Shown here: one piece after another, positions 6,493 to 13,401 of the stretch
Layout: every line of letters starts with the position of its first letter
Numbering within the stretch: the stretch's first letter is position 1
Assembly (NCBI GenBank): GCA_017555765.1
Contig: JAFZFT010000126.1
Location: 1-32,408 of the forward strand
DNA: 32,408 nt
Direction of reading: 5' to 3'
DNA from: Clostridia bacterium
GTDB lineage: Bacteria; Bacillota; Clostridia; Oscillospirales; Acutalibacteraceae
Translations under genes and position numbers: made by a program
Notes under the pieces: model-generated
The model's database searches: none
Seen by the model: only the letters and a program-made list of their open reading frames with translations
Told to the model about the DNA's origin: nothing

Positions 6493-7761
6493 TTATTCCG
6501 CCTCACTTTCAAGTATAAATACAGTGTCCTCGGTGACCATATTTGCCGCAACGATGATTTCCTCACGGCTTACATCCTTCATCTGAGCGGCATAATCCTC
6601 AGGTGAGCGGAAATCTGCCTTGTTGCACTGCATGGTTGCCCACATATCAATGTAAATCACACTGTCAGAGAAGGATTTATATGAATCATTGATGCTGAGC
6701 TTTGCCTGATTGATGATTTCGTCGCTGAAATCACCCTTTCTTACTGCGTCAAGCTCGTTTCTTATAGCATCAAGAGCCTTGTATGCGTTTTCGGTTTCAA
6801 CACCGCTTTCAACAGTGATAATGCCCTTTGAGTCAATGAGTCTTGCAGAGCAGTAGTAGCAAAGGCTCATTTTTTCTCTTACATTCATAAAGAGCTTTGA
6901 GAAGGTACCGCTGCCGAAAATTGCAGTCATTATCTTGAGTGCGGGGAAGTTGTCTCCCTCATAGGTCATACCCGCTCTCATACCGATAACGAGCTTGCCC
7001 TGCTTTACCTTCTGCTTTTCGGTAACTGTTCTGCTTTCGTAAGCTTCGGAAATAAATTCAGTGCGGATTTCAGCTATATCCTCAGTCTTTCTTCCGAGAG
7101 CGGTGAAGCGGTCAGTGAAAAGCTTTTCCGCCTCTGCCTTGTCAAAGTTACCTGTAATATTTATCTGTATGGGGCATGTGAAAAGCATATCCTTCCACAC
7201 TCTGAAAAGCTCCTTGCCGTCAAGTGTGGAGATGGCTTCTCTGTTACCGAGTCTGTCCGTACCGTAAAACTCATCACGGCACATTTCCTCTGTCATTCGT
7301 GTAAGAGCGTACACTCTCTTGTCGTCTCTTTCGCTGTCGATTTTTTCAATAAGAAGTCGCTTCTCTCTTGCTACATTTTCCTCCTTGAAGCCCTTGGGAG
7401 TAATATCAGGCTTGAGGAAAGCATCAAGAAGAAGAGCGATTCCCTCGTTGAGTACCTTTTCGCCTTTGAGAGCGAAGCGGTCGTCAAGACAGGTGAGTAC
7501 AAGAGACAGCACCTGAGCCTCGCCGATTTTCTTAACCGAAGCGGAAAGACCTGCTCCGTAAAGGGAGGCGAGTTTGCGGTTCATGTCATAAACCGTGGGA
7601 TAATCCTTGCCGGTACGTGCAAGAAGGTGAATAAGCAGTGCTCTTGCGGAGGTATCTCCGTCAAGGGGTGCTGTTATATTCAGTGAAACAACGGCATTTT
7701 TAAACTGAGCCGTACTGTGAGTAAAAAGTCTTACACCGGGTGCAATATTTTTTCTTTCCAT
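6493..7761 (-). CDS. M16 family peptidase homologue, non-catalytic partner (YmfF-like)
   Basis: Non-catalytic half of a presumed M16B heterodimer, 422 aa. Where the zinc motif should be the sequence reads LLIHLLARTG, so HxxEH is absent. In exchange it carries the conserved RexxSLCYY segment (NVREKMSLCYY), whose Arg and Tyr complete the active site of the partner subunit in this family. A good ribosome binding site (AGAAGGAGA) precedes the ATG. It is the first gene of the minus-strand operon leading into the HxxEH subunit and topB. A promoter is proposed at 7797-7826. The pairing of dead and live halves is normal for M16B, so the loss of zinc ligands is not decay. Confidence 0.87.
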   Translation of the reverse strand: MERKNIAPGVRLFTHSTAQFKNAVVSLNITAPLDGDTSARALLIHLLARTGKDYPTVYDMNRKLASLYGAGLSASVKKIGEAQVLSLVLTCLDDRFALKGEKVLNEGIALLLDAFLKPDITPKGFKEENVAREKRLLIEKIDSERDDKRVYALTRMTEEMCRDEFYGTDRLGNREAISTLDGKELFRVWKDMLFTCPIQINITGNFDKAEAEKLFTDRFTALGRKTEDIAEIRTEFISEAYESRTVTEKQKVKQGKLVIGMRAGMTYEGDNFPALKIMTAIFGSGTFSKLFMNVREKMSLCYYCSARLIDSKGIITVESGVETENAYKALDAIRNELDAVRKGDFSDEIINQAKLSINDSYKSFSDSVIYIDMWATMQCNKADFRSPEDYAAQMKDVSREEIIVAANMVTEDTVFILESEAE

Positions 7762-7796
7762 AAGCGTTCTCCTTCTGTGAGAATAATATCATTTTT

Positions 7797-7826
7797 ATTA
7801 TAACATAAATACTATATCATATGCAA
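7797..7826 (-). promoter_or_regulatory. Promoter of the M16-M16-topB operon
   Basis: Read on the minus strand: TTGCAT (7826-7821), an 18-nt spacer, and TATAAT (7802-7797), about 36 nt before the ATG. Confidence 0.65.
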
Positions 7827-7865
7827 TTACTTTTTGACAAAGCAGTACCTCTTTTCTCAATGCGA

Positions 7866-7894
7866 TTGACATAGCTGCCCAAAAATGCTATTAT
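7866..7894 (+). promoter_or_regulatory. Promoter of the secreted protein gene
   Basis: TTGACA (7866-7871), a 17-nt spacer, TATTAT (7889-7894). It is divergent from the M16 operon promoter, with only about 40 bp between the two -35 boxes. Confidence 0.65.
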
Positions 7895-7925
7895 TTAATG
7901 TATAATATTTACAGGGGTGTTACAA

Positions 7926-8561
7926 ATGAAAAAAACAGCTAAAAGACTGCTTGCATTTTTACTTGCGGTTGTTATTGTCTGCGGTACCTTCGCCTTCGGC
8001 GCTTCCGCTGCAGAGGAAAAAATAGTTGCAAGAGTATCGGTAGTATGTCTTGTGAGAACTCCGGGTCATATGTGGATTTACGTCGAAAACCTCACAAACA
8101 AATCAATGAAGGTCGGTGCATATACATTGCCTAAAAACGGCGGTGTTTCAATCGGTACCTTCGGCCCGACAAGATATGACGGCTACGGTATATACTATAA
8201 CGTTGAGTCTTATTGCTATACCGAGTACGGTATGAGCGGCTACAAATCACTCACCGAAGACCTTACTGCGGCAGAGCTCAAGACTCTCAGCGACGGAATA
8301 CTTTCTTACAGAAACAGCTGGGGACCCTTCCGTAACTGTGTTGCCTTTGCATCTCAGATGTGGAATCTTAACTCGGAAAAGAAGCTTTCCAATCTTATTT
8401 TCCCTGCCTTTGCAAACCTACAGATGACATTCAAGGGTGCAATTACAGATAATCCCATGCATAAGGCGGTAACTGCCGCTAAGGTTTACAGACAGTACGG
8501 AACCGGAGCAGATGCTTATCTTGAAAGAGTAAGCGACCGCTCTCTCGGAGACCTTTCATAA
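7926..8561 (+). CDS. Secreted protein, possible permuted papain-like (NlpC/P60-type) hydrolase
   Basis: No named family is recognised with certainty. ATG 7926 is preferred (AGGGG at 7913-7917, 8 nt upstream) over an in-frame GTG at 7917. Residues 1-28 form a classical signal peptide ending ASA-AEE. The ~183-aa mature domain has His48 in TPGHMWIYVENL, preceded by a hydrophobic strand, and Cys138 in FRNCVAFASQMWN, at the start of an Ala-rich helix. A catalytic His before the Cys, with the Cys capping a helix, is the pattern of circularly permuted papain-fold hydrolases (inference). Many conserved-looking Gly and Tyr residues lie between them. There is no transmembrane segment or anchor, so the product is probably released. 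It is monocistronic, with its own promoter and terminator. A non-enzymatic secreted domain is the alternative. Confidence 0.6.
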   Translation: MKKTAKRLLAFLLAVVIVCGTFAFGASAAEEKIVARVSVVCLVRTPGHMWIYVENLTNKSMKVGAYTLPKNGGVSIGTFGPTRYDGYGIYYNVESYCYTEYGMSGYKSLTEDLTAAELKTLSDGILSYRNSWGPFRNCVAFASQMWNLNSEKKLSNLIFPAFANLQMTFKGAITDNPMHKAVTAAKVYRQYGTGADAYLERVSDRSLGDLS

Positions 8562-8573
8562 TTCAATTTCAAT

Positions 8574-8613
8574 ACGGTATACACCATTGAGCGTGTATGC
8601 CGTGTTTGTTTTT
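8574..8613 (+). terminator. Intrinsic terminator of the secreted protein gene
   Basis: ACGGTATACAC (8574-8584) pairs with GTGTATGCCGT (8593-8603), with one T-G pair and an 8-nt loop, followed by GTTTGTTTTT. Confidence 0.85.
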
Positions 8614-8874
8614 ATATCCGTAACCTTCTGTTAAACTTTATTTTAACTTTGTCTGATAAACTTTGCATATGGGTAAATCTGTACATCTTTCATAGCGGAC
8701 CTTAGGATAATCAGCCTTGATGATATACACTTGTCGGTTTTTATGGTGAATTTTAACAAGGGTAAAATGACGAAAAAACCTCTTGAAAAGCGGTGTTTGG
8801 GGCTAAAAATGACAAAAAAATCCCCTCGCAAAGCAGAAAACCAAAAAAATATCTAAAAAAATCTCGATTTTATA
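8614..8874. other. AT-rich intergenic stretch, no gene seen
   Basis: No coding sequence with a plausible start site is found on either strand. Two similar A-rich segments (TAAAATGACGAAAAAACC at 8763-8780 and TAAAAATGACAAAAAAATCC from 8804) repeat with a period of about 41 bp. A weak GTTAAA/TTTAAC inverted repeat lies near 8633-8648. The function is unclear; it may be the upstream control region of the PucR gene. Confidence 0.45.
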
Positions 8875-8903
8875 TTGCAAAATGACTATAACTTTTGTAT
8901 AAT
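8875..8903 (+). promoter_or_regulatory. Promoter of the PucR-type regulator gene
   Basis: TTGCAA (8875-8880), a 17-nt spacer and a perfect TATAAT (8898-8903). The leader to the ATG at 8970 is then about 60 nt. Confidence 0.7.
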
Positions 8904-8969
8904 AGTAAAAGTGACAATCGTCAAAATATCCAATTCAGTGCAAAAAAAGAAGTTGGGGGCAAAATAAAA

Positions 8970-10055
8970 ATGTCTAACAGATTATTTCAGGGTATTATTC
9001 ATCAGATGAAGGATGCTATTGACAGAACCATCGGCGTTATCGATGCAAGCGGCACTATTGTTTGCTGCAGCGACCTTGTAAGAATAGGTGATACAGGCGT
9101 CGTTGATATGAAGGAGGTTCTTTCAAGTGGTGAAGTTAAGGTAATAGGCGGTAAGACTTTCCTTGCTATCAGTACTCAGAATCATCCTGACAGTGCAATT
9201 TTCGTTGACGGAAACGACGAAAACGCAAAGAACTATGCAAAGCTTATCTCTATTTCATTAGGCGGCATCAAGCAGTACTATGATGTAAAGTTTGATAGAA
9301 GCAATTTCATCAAGAATGTTATTCTCGACAATATTCTTCAGGGTGATATCTATCTCAAAACCAGAGAGCTCGGCTTCAACAACGAGGTTTCACGCTGTGT
9401 ACTTCTCATCAGAACAGCTGAACGCTCAGAGGTTTCCGTAAGCGAGACAGTGCAGAATCTTTTCCCTGATAAGAATAAGGATTTCGTTATCAACATCAAC
9501 GAAACTGATATAGCTCTTGTTAAAGAGGTGCGTCAGGGCAATGAAATAAAGGATCTTGAGAAGCTTGCAAGAAGCATCGTTGATTCACTCCACACAGAGT
9601 TCTACATCAACTCCATCATCGGTATCGGTACAATCGTAACCGGCATCAAGGATCTTCCCCGTTCCTTCAAGGAATCACAGATCGCTCTTGAGGTCGGCAA
9701 GGTTTTCGACACCGAAAAGACAATCGTTACCTACGAAAACCTCGGTATCGCACGTCTTATCTATCAGCTTCCCACCACACTCTGTGAGATGTTCCTTAAG
9801 GAGATTTTCAAGAAGGGCTCAATTTCAGGCCTTGACCATGAGACTCTCTTTACAATTCAGAAATTCTTTGAGAATAACCTCAATGTTTCCGAAACATCAA
9901 GAAAGCTTTTCGTTCACAGAAATACCCTTGTTTACAGACTTGAAAAAATCAAGAAGCTCACAGGTCTTGACCTGAGAGAATTTGACGATGCAATCGTTTT
10001 CAAGGTTGCACTTATGGTCAAGAAGTATCTTGACGCAAAGCCCATCAAATATTAA
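8970..10055 (+). CDS. PucR/CdaR-family transcriptional regulator
   Basis: 361-aa regulator with the C-terminal PucR helix-turn-helix: NVSETSRKLFVHRNTLVYRL and onward to the end, preceded by a GGDEF-like middle domain. The first ~110 residues (IGVIDASGTIVCCSD...) form a small sensor domain of the CdaR diacid-recognition type, although the ligand here is unknown. ATG 8970 is chosen because TTGGGGGC lies about 10 nt upstream; the frame is open 25 codons earlier but that stretch overlaps the promoter. It precedes ftsE on the same strand by 90 bp that contain two hairpins but no T-run, so read-through into ftsEX is possible. Regulation of ftsEX by this protein is inference from position only. Sugar diacid genes are not present nearby. 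Confidence 0.85.
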   Translation: MSNRLFQGIIHQMKDAIDRTIGVIDASGTIVCCSDLVRIGDTGVVDMKEVLSSGEVKVIGGKTFLAISTQNHPDSAIFVDGNDENAKNYAKLISISLGGIKQYYDVKFDRSNFIKNVILDNILQGDIYLKTRELGFNNEVSRCVLLIRTAERSEVSVSETVQNLFPDKNKDFVININETDIALVKEVRQGNEIKDLEKLARSIVDSLHTEFYINSIIGIGTIVTGIKDLPRSFKESQIALEVGKVFDTEKTIVTYENLGIARLIYQLPTTLCEMFLKEIFKKGSISGLDHETLFTIQKFFENNLNVSETSRKLFVHRNTLVYRLEKIKKLTGLDLREFDDAIVFKVALMVKKYLDAKPIKY

Positions 10056-10068
10056 TAAAATGATTTAT

Positions 10069-10114
10069 GCCGGCATTACTGTCGGCTAAATCGGGTTGTA
10101 TAAGGCTTTATACA
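10069..10114 (+). other. Two consecutive hairpins between the regulator and ftsE
   Basis: GCCGGCA (10069-10075) pairs with TGTCGGC (10080-10086), and TGTATAA (10097-10103) pairs perfectly with TTATACA (10108-10114). Both have 4-nt loops. Neither has a U-tract, so they look like leader or processing structures rather than terminators. Confidence 0.55.
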
Positions 10115-10145
10115 GCATTCGTTACTTTAAAGAAAGAGGAACTTT

Positions 10146-10997
10146 ATGATTGAATTCAGAAATGTTTCGATGAAGTATAAAACAAACGGCGCAGTCGCAC
10201 TTGATAAGGTGAATGTTAAAATCAATGACGGCGAATTTGTTTTTATCGTCGGCGCTTCGGGAGCGGGCAAGAGCTCCTTCCTTAATGTTATAATGGGTCA
10301 GGAAAAGATTGACTCAGGTGAGGTTTATGTCAACTCATATAACCTCAGAAAGATAAAGAAGAGAGAGCTTCCTTATCTCCGCCGTATGCTCGGCATCGTT
10401 TTCCAGGATTTCCGCCTCATCCCCAAGATGACGGTTTACGATAATATCGCTTTCGCGCTCCGTGTTATCGGTATGGGTGAAAGAAAAATCACAAAGAGAG
10501 TCCGTTACGTACTCAAGCTGGTTGACCTTTCAGAAAAGGCAAAGAATTTTCCCCATCAGCTTTCTCAGGGTGAGAGACAGAGAGTTGCAATCGCAAGAGC
10601 TCTCGTCAACAATCCCGCAGTTATCATAGCTGACGAGCCTACAGGTAACCTTGACCCTGTGCTTTCAGGTGAAATTATGAGCCTTTTCGACAAAATCAAT
10701 GCTCTCGGTGCAACTGTTGTCGTTGTTACCCACGACCTTGAGCTTGTCCGTCAGTTTGACCATAGAATAGTAACCATCGAAAACGGCAGAATTGTCTCCG
10801 ATATTCCCGCAAAGGCTTCAGCAGAGCAGCCCGTAAAGGCTGTCGCTGAGGAGAGTGAGGAGTCCGATGCTGAAGAGGCAGAGCTTGAAGATGCTCAGAC
10901 CTCCGATGAGGAGTACATTGAAATTCAGGGCGATGAGGATGACGAGGCAATCGACATTGACATCGACGAAATAAAAGAAAGTATGCAGGAGGGTTAA
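10146..10997 (+). CDS. ftsE: Cell-division ATP-binding protein FtsE with acidic C-terminal tail
   Basis: ATPase of the FtsEX ABC-type complex at the divisome, which drives conformational signalling to peptidoglycan hydrolases rather than transport. Motifs: Walker A GASGAGKS (36-43), Q-loop Gln87, signature LSQGE (139-143), Walker B VIIADE (159-164), H-loop His196. The ABC core ends near residue 220, the usual FtsE length. This protein continues to 283 aa with a ~50-residue tail that is very rich in Glu and Asp (235-283) and ends in DIDIDEIKESMQEG. AGAGGA precedes the ATG. The stop lies 3 nt before the ftsX ATG, and the ftsX ribosome binding site is inside the tail coding region. The tail is unusual for the family. 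Confidence 0.95.
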   Translation: MIEFRNVSMKYKTNGAVALDKVNVKINDGEFVFIVGASGAGKSSFLNVIMGQEKIDSGEVYVNSYNLRKIKKRELPYLRRMLGIVFQDFRLIPKMTVYDNIAFALRVIGMGERKITKRVRYVLKLVDLSEKAKNFPHQLSQGERQRVAIARALVNNPAVIIADEPTGNLDPVLSGEIMSLFDKINALGATVVVVTHDLELVRQFDHRIVTIENGRIVSDIPAKASAEQPVKAVAEESEESDAEEAELEDAQTSDEEYIEIQGDEDDEAIDIDIDEIKESMQEG

Positions 10998-11000
10998 AAA

Positions 11001-11942
11001 ATGGCAAAGAAAAAGAAAAAGTCCTCCGGCGGACTCAATACATCCTATCTTACCAAAATGGGCTTCCACAATATGGTGGCAAACCGCAGTATGACATTTT
11101 CCTCAATAAGCGTGCTTACTGCGTGTCTTATGCTTATAGGTATTTCGGTTATCATCCTTCTCAACATTCACTCCCTTGTCAATGACGTTGAAAAGCAGAA
11201 TGTTGTTGTCGCCTTTGTTCAGGACGGTGCAGACGATGCAACTGTTGCAAAGGTCGGTGCAGACCTTCTCACAATAGAAAACGTTGAGAATGTTGAGTTT
11301 GTTTCAAGAGAAGCGGCGTACGAGGAGCAGCTCGAAAAGTTCGGCTCATCCGTTGAGGAGCTTCAGGCTCACATCGACAATCCTCTTCCCGACTCCTACA
11401 GAGTAACAGTAAAGAATCTCGACGAGTTCGGTACCACACTTCAGTCAATCAAGTCAGTTGCGAATGTTATGCATGTAAGGGAAAGTCAGGAGCTTGTAAC
11501 TCAGATTTCAACCCTTCAGAAGTCAATCACCGCAATCTGCATTATGATTGTTATCGTTCTTGCGGGTGTTTCAATGTTCATCATTTCAAACACCATAAGA
11601 ATGGCTATGGTTTCAAGAAAAATCGACATTCAGGTTATGAAGAGCGTTGGTGCGACCAATACCTTTATCCGTTGGCCCTTTATGATAGAGGGTATTATCA
11701 TCGGTCTTGTTTCGGGCGTACTTGCTCTCGTACTTACCGTCGTTGTTGAAAATGTTGAGGGTGAGGCTCTTCGCAACCTTCTTGCAATGTTCGGCAGTAA
11801 GGCAGTATCACTTCTCGATTATATCTGGGTACTCGTAGGTAGCTATCTTGTAGCAGGTATAACCATCAGCTCATTCGGTACACTCGTATCAATCAGAAAG
11901 TATCTCAGAAAAGAAGGCAGCGAAGCAAACGAACTTATATAA
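11001..11942 (+). CDS. ftsX: Cell-division protein FtsX
   Basis: Membrane subunit of FtsEX, 313 aa with the expected topology. A basic cytosolic N-terminus (MAKKKKK) precedes TM1 (about 33-55). An extracellular domain (about 56-175) follows, then three TM segments near 178-198, 227-246 and 275-295. The segment SRKIDIQVMKSVGATNTFIRWPFMIEG after TM2 is the FtsX/MacB-type coupling region that contacts FtsE. GGAGGG lies 7 nt before the ATG. The extracellular domain is expected to bind the coiled-coil hydrolase encoded next. A small AGGGG/CCCCT hairpin (11957-11971) separates ftsX from that gene without a T-run, so cotranscription is likely. Confidence 0.95.
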   Translation: MAKKKKKSSGGLNTSYLTKMGFHNMVANRSMTFSSISVLTACLMLIGISVIILLNIHSLVNDVEKQNVVVAFVQDGADDATVAKVGADLLTIENVENVEFVSREAAYEEQLEKFGSSVEELQAHIDNPLPDSYRVTVKNLDEFGTTLQSIKSVANVMHVRESQELVTQISTLQKSITAICIMIVIVLAGVSMFIISNTIRMAMVSRKIDIQVMKSVGATNTFIRWPFMIEGIIIGLVSGVLALVLTVVVENVEGEALRNLLAMFGSKAVSLLDYIWVLVGSYLVAGITISSFGTLVSIRKYLRKEGSEANELI

Positions 11943-11985
11943 CGGTAATTTGAAACAGGGGAAGAGCCCCTAAGAGGTGAATTAA

Positions 11986-13326
11986 ATGAAAAGATCTATA
12001 TCTATGCTTCTTTGTCTGGTACTCGTGCTTACAGCAATGGTGTTCAGCGGATATTTACCTGAAAAGAAGGTAAATGCTGCAACAACCGATGAGCTTCAGA
12101 GTGAAATAAACAGACTTGACGGTGAAATCAAGGCTAATGAAGAAAAGCTCAATGCACTCAAAAAGGATCAGGCAAAGCAGAAGGAATATCTCGAGGCTCT
12201 TGAGAAGCAGATGAAAACGGTTGAAGAAAAAGCAACCAACATCCAGGTTCAGATTGAGACACTCGACACACAGATAGGCAACCTTGACGATGAAATCAGT
12301 CAGCTCACTCGTGAAATTGAGATGACAGAGATGGAAATTCTTGAAACAGAGGCAAATATTGCTTATTCAAGTGAGACTCTTGCTCTCAGACTCAGAAACT
12401 CCTATCTTTACGGTGAGGAGTCAACCTTAGAAATATTTATGGGTGCGGATGACCTTGCAAGCTTTATGACAGGTCTCGAGCTTATGAAAAGAACAACCGA
12501 AAATGACAGAGCTATGATTGAAAGCTTCAAGAAACAGGTTGTTGAGCTCAATGAATCCAAAAAGGCTCTTGAGGAAAAAAGATCCGAGGTTGACGATAAG
12601 AGAAGCGAGCAGCAGATAAAGCGTGACGACCTCAGCGTAAAAGAGAAGGAATACTACGCAACTCTCGACAAGCTCGAAGGACAGTATGCTGAAATCGAGG
12701 AGTACCTTGCATCGCTCGATAAAAACAGTGCAGTTTACGAGCAGTACATCAAGGAGCTCGAGGACGAAAAGGCTGCCGCAGACGCAGAAATCGACAGAAT
12801 TTACAGTGAGTTCTATGCTACATCACTTCAGGTAAGCAATGCTAATCCCACACCGGGAAGCAGCAGTAGCGGTGGCAGCAGTAGCAGCGGCAAGGGTGAC
12901 CCCTATGCTTCAACTGCTGACTGGGCATGGCCTCTCGGTACCGAATACTGCTATATAAGCAGTAAGTACGGTAACAGAGATGCAAGCATTTCCGGCTGGA
13001 GCTTCCACGGCGGTATAGATATCGCAGGTGGTTCAGGCAGACTTCACGGTAAGCCTGTTTACGCAACAAGATCAGGTAAGGTAATTACCGCAATCACAAG
13101 CGACAAGGGCTATGGTATTTACGTAATTATTGACCATGGCGACGGATATTCAAGCCTTTATGCTCATATGTCCGCAAGATATGTATCAACAGGTGATACT
13201 GTCAATAAGGGCGATATGATAGGCAGAGTCGGTAATACAGGTAACTCAAGAGGTGCACATCTTCACTTCGAAATCCGTTACTACGGTGAGAAGATTGACC
13301 CGCTGAGATTTGTATCAAAACCGTAA
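11986..13326 (+). CDS. Secreted coiled-coil M23 peptidoglycan endopeptidase, FtsEX partner
   Basis: 446-aa exported hydrolase: signal peptide (1-31, ending VNA-ATT), a long coiled coil (about 33-275), a Ser/Gly linker (about 288-303) and a C-terminal M23/LytM domain. The zinc ligands are intact: His341 and Asp345 in HGGID, and His427 in HLHFE. Catalytic His394 in YAHMS is also present. It should therefore be an active enzyme cutting peptide cross-links, unlike EnvC, whose LytM domain is degenerate. The architecture parallels the coiled-coil plus hydrolase proteins (PcsB, CwlO) controlled by FtsEX, and its position directly after ftsX supports that role (inference). AGAGGTG precedes the ATG. 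A 10-bp hairpin at 13353-13375 follows the gene. Confidence 0.92.
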   Translation: MKRSISMLLCLVLVLTAMVFSGYLPEKKVNAATTDELQSEINRLDGEIKANEEKLNALKKDQAKQKEYLEALEKQMKTVEEKATNIQVQIETLDTQIGNLDDEISQLTREIEMTEMEILETEANIAYSSETLALRLRNSYLYGEESTLEIFMGADDLASFMTGLELMKRTTENDRAMIESFKKQVVELNESKKALEEKRSEVDDKRSEQQIKRDDLSVKEKEYYATLDKLEGQYAEIEEYLASLDKNSAVYEQYIKELEDEKAAADAEIDRIYSEFYATSLQVSNANPTPGSSSSGGSSSSGKGDPYASTADWAWPLGTEYCYISSKYGNRDASISGWSFHGGIDIAGGSGRLHGKPVYATRSGKVITAITSDKGYGIYVIIDHGDGYSSLYAHMSARYVSTGDTVNKGDMIGRVGNTGNSRGAHLHFEIRYYGEKIDPLRFVSKP

Positions 13327-13352
13327 TTGAAGTAAAAATGTAATAAAATTCA

Positions 13353-13388
13353 GAGGGGTAGAAATTCTGCCCCTCATAGTGTTTTAAA
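13353..13388 (+). terminator. Hairpin between M23 and S41 genes, possible leaky terminator
   Basis: GAGGGGTAGA (13353-13362) pairs with TCTGCCCCTC (13366-13375), with one T-G pair. The following ATAGTGTTTT has only a short, delayed T-run, so partial termination with read-through into the S41 gene is plausible. Confidence 0.55.
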
Positions 13389-13401
13389 AAGGGGAGTCGG
13401 T

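Noticed and set aside
6493-7761. Loss of HxxEH in the first M16 gene read as gene decay
   Set aside because: This is the normal state of the R/Y subunit in M16B heterodimers, and the partner gene is intact.
7901-7906. Perfect TATAAT just upstream of the secreted protein gene as the -10 box
   Set aside because: No -35 at 16-18 nt; the TTGACA at 7866 is 29 nt away. The TATTAT at 7889 has the right 17-nt spacing. An extended -10 or alternative promoter is not excluded.
8643-8831. Minus-strand small gene in the gap upstream of the PucR gene
   Set aside because: No ribosome binding site, low-complexity Phe/Lys composition, and it overlaps A-rich repeats.
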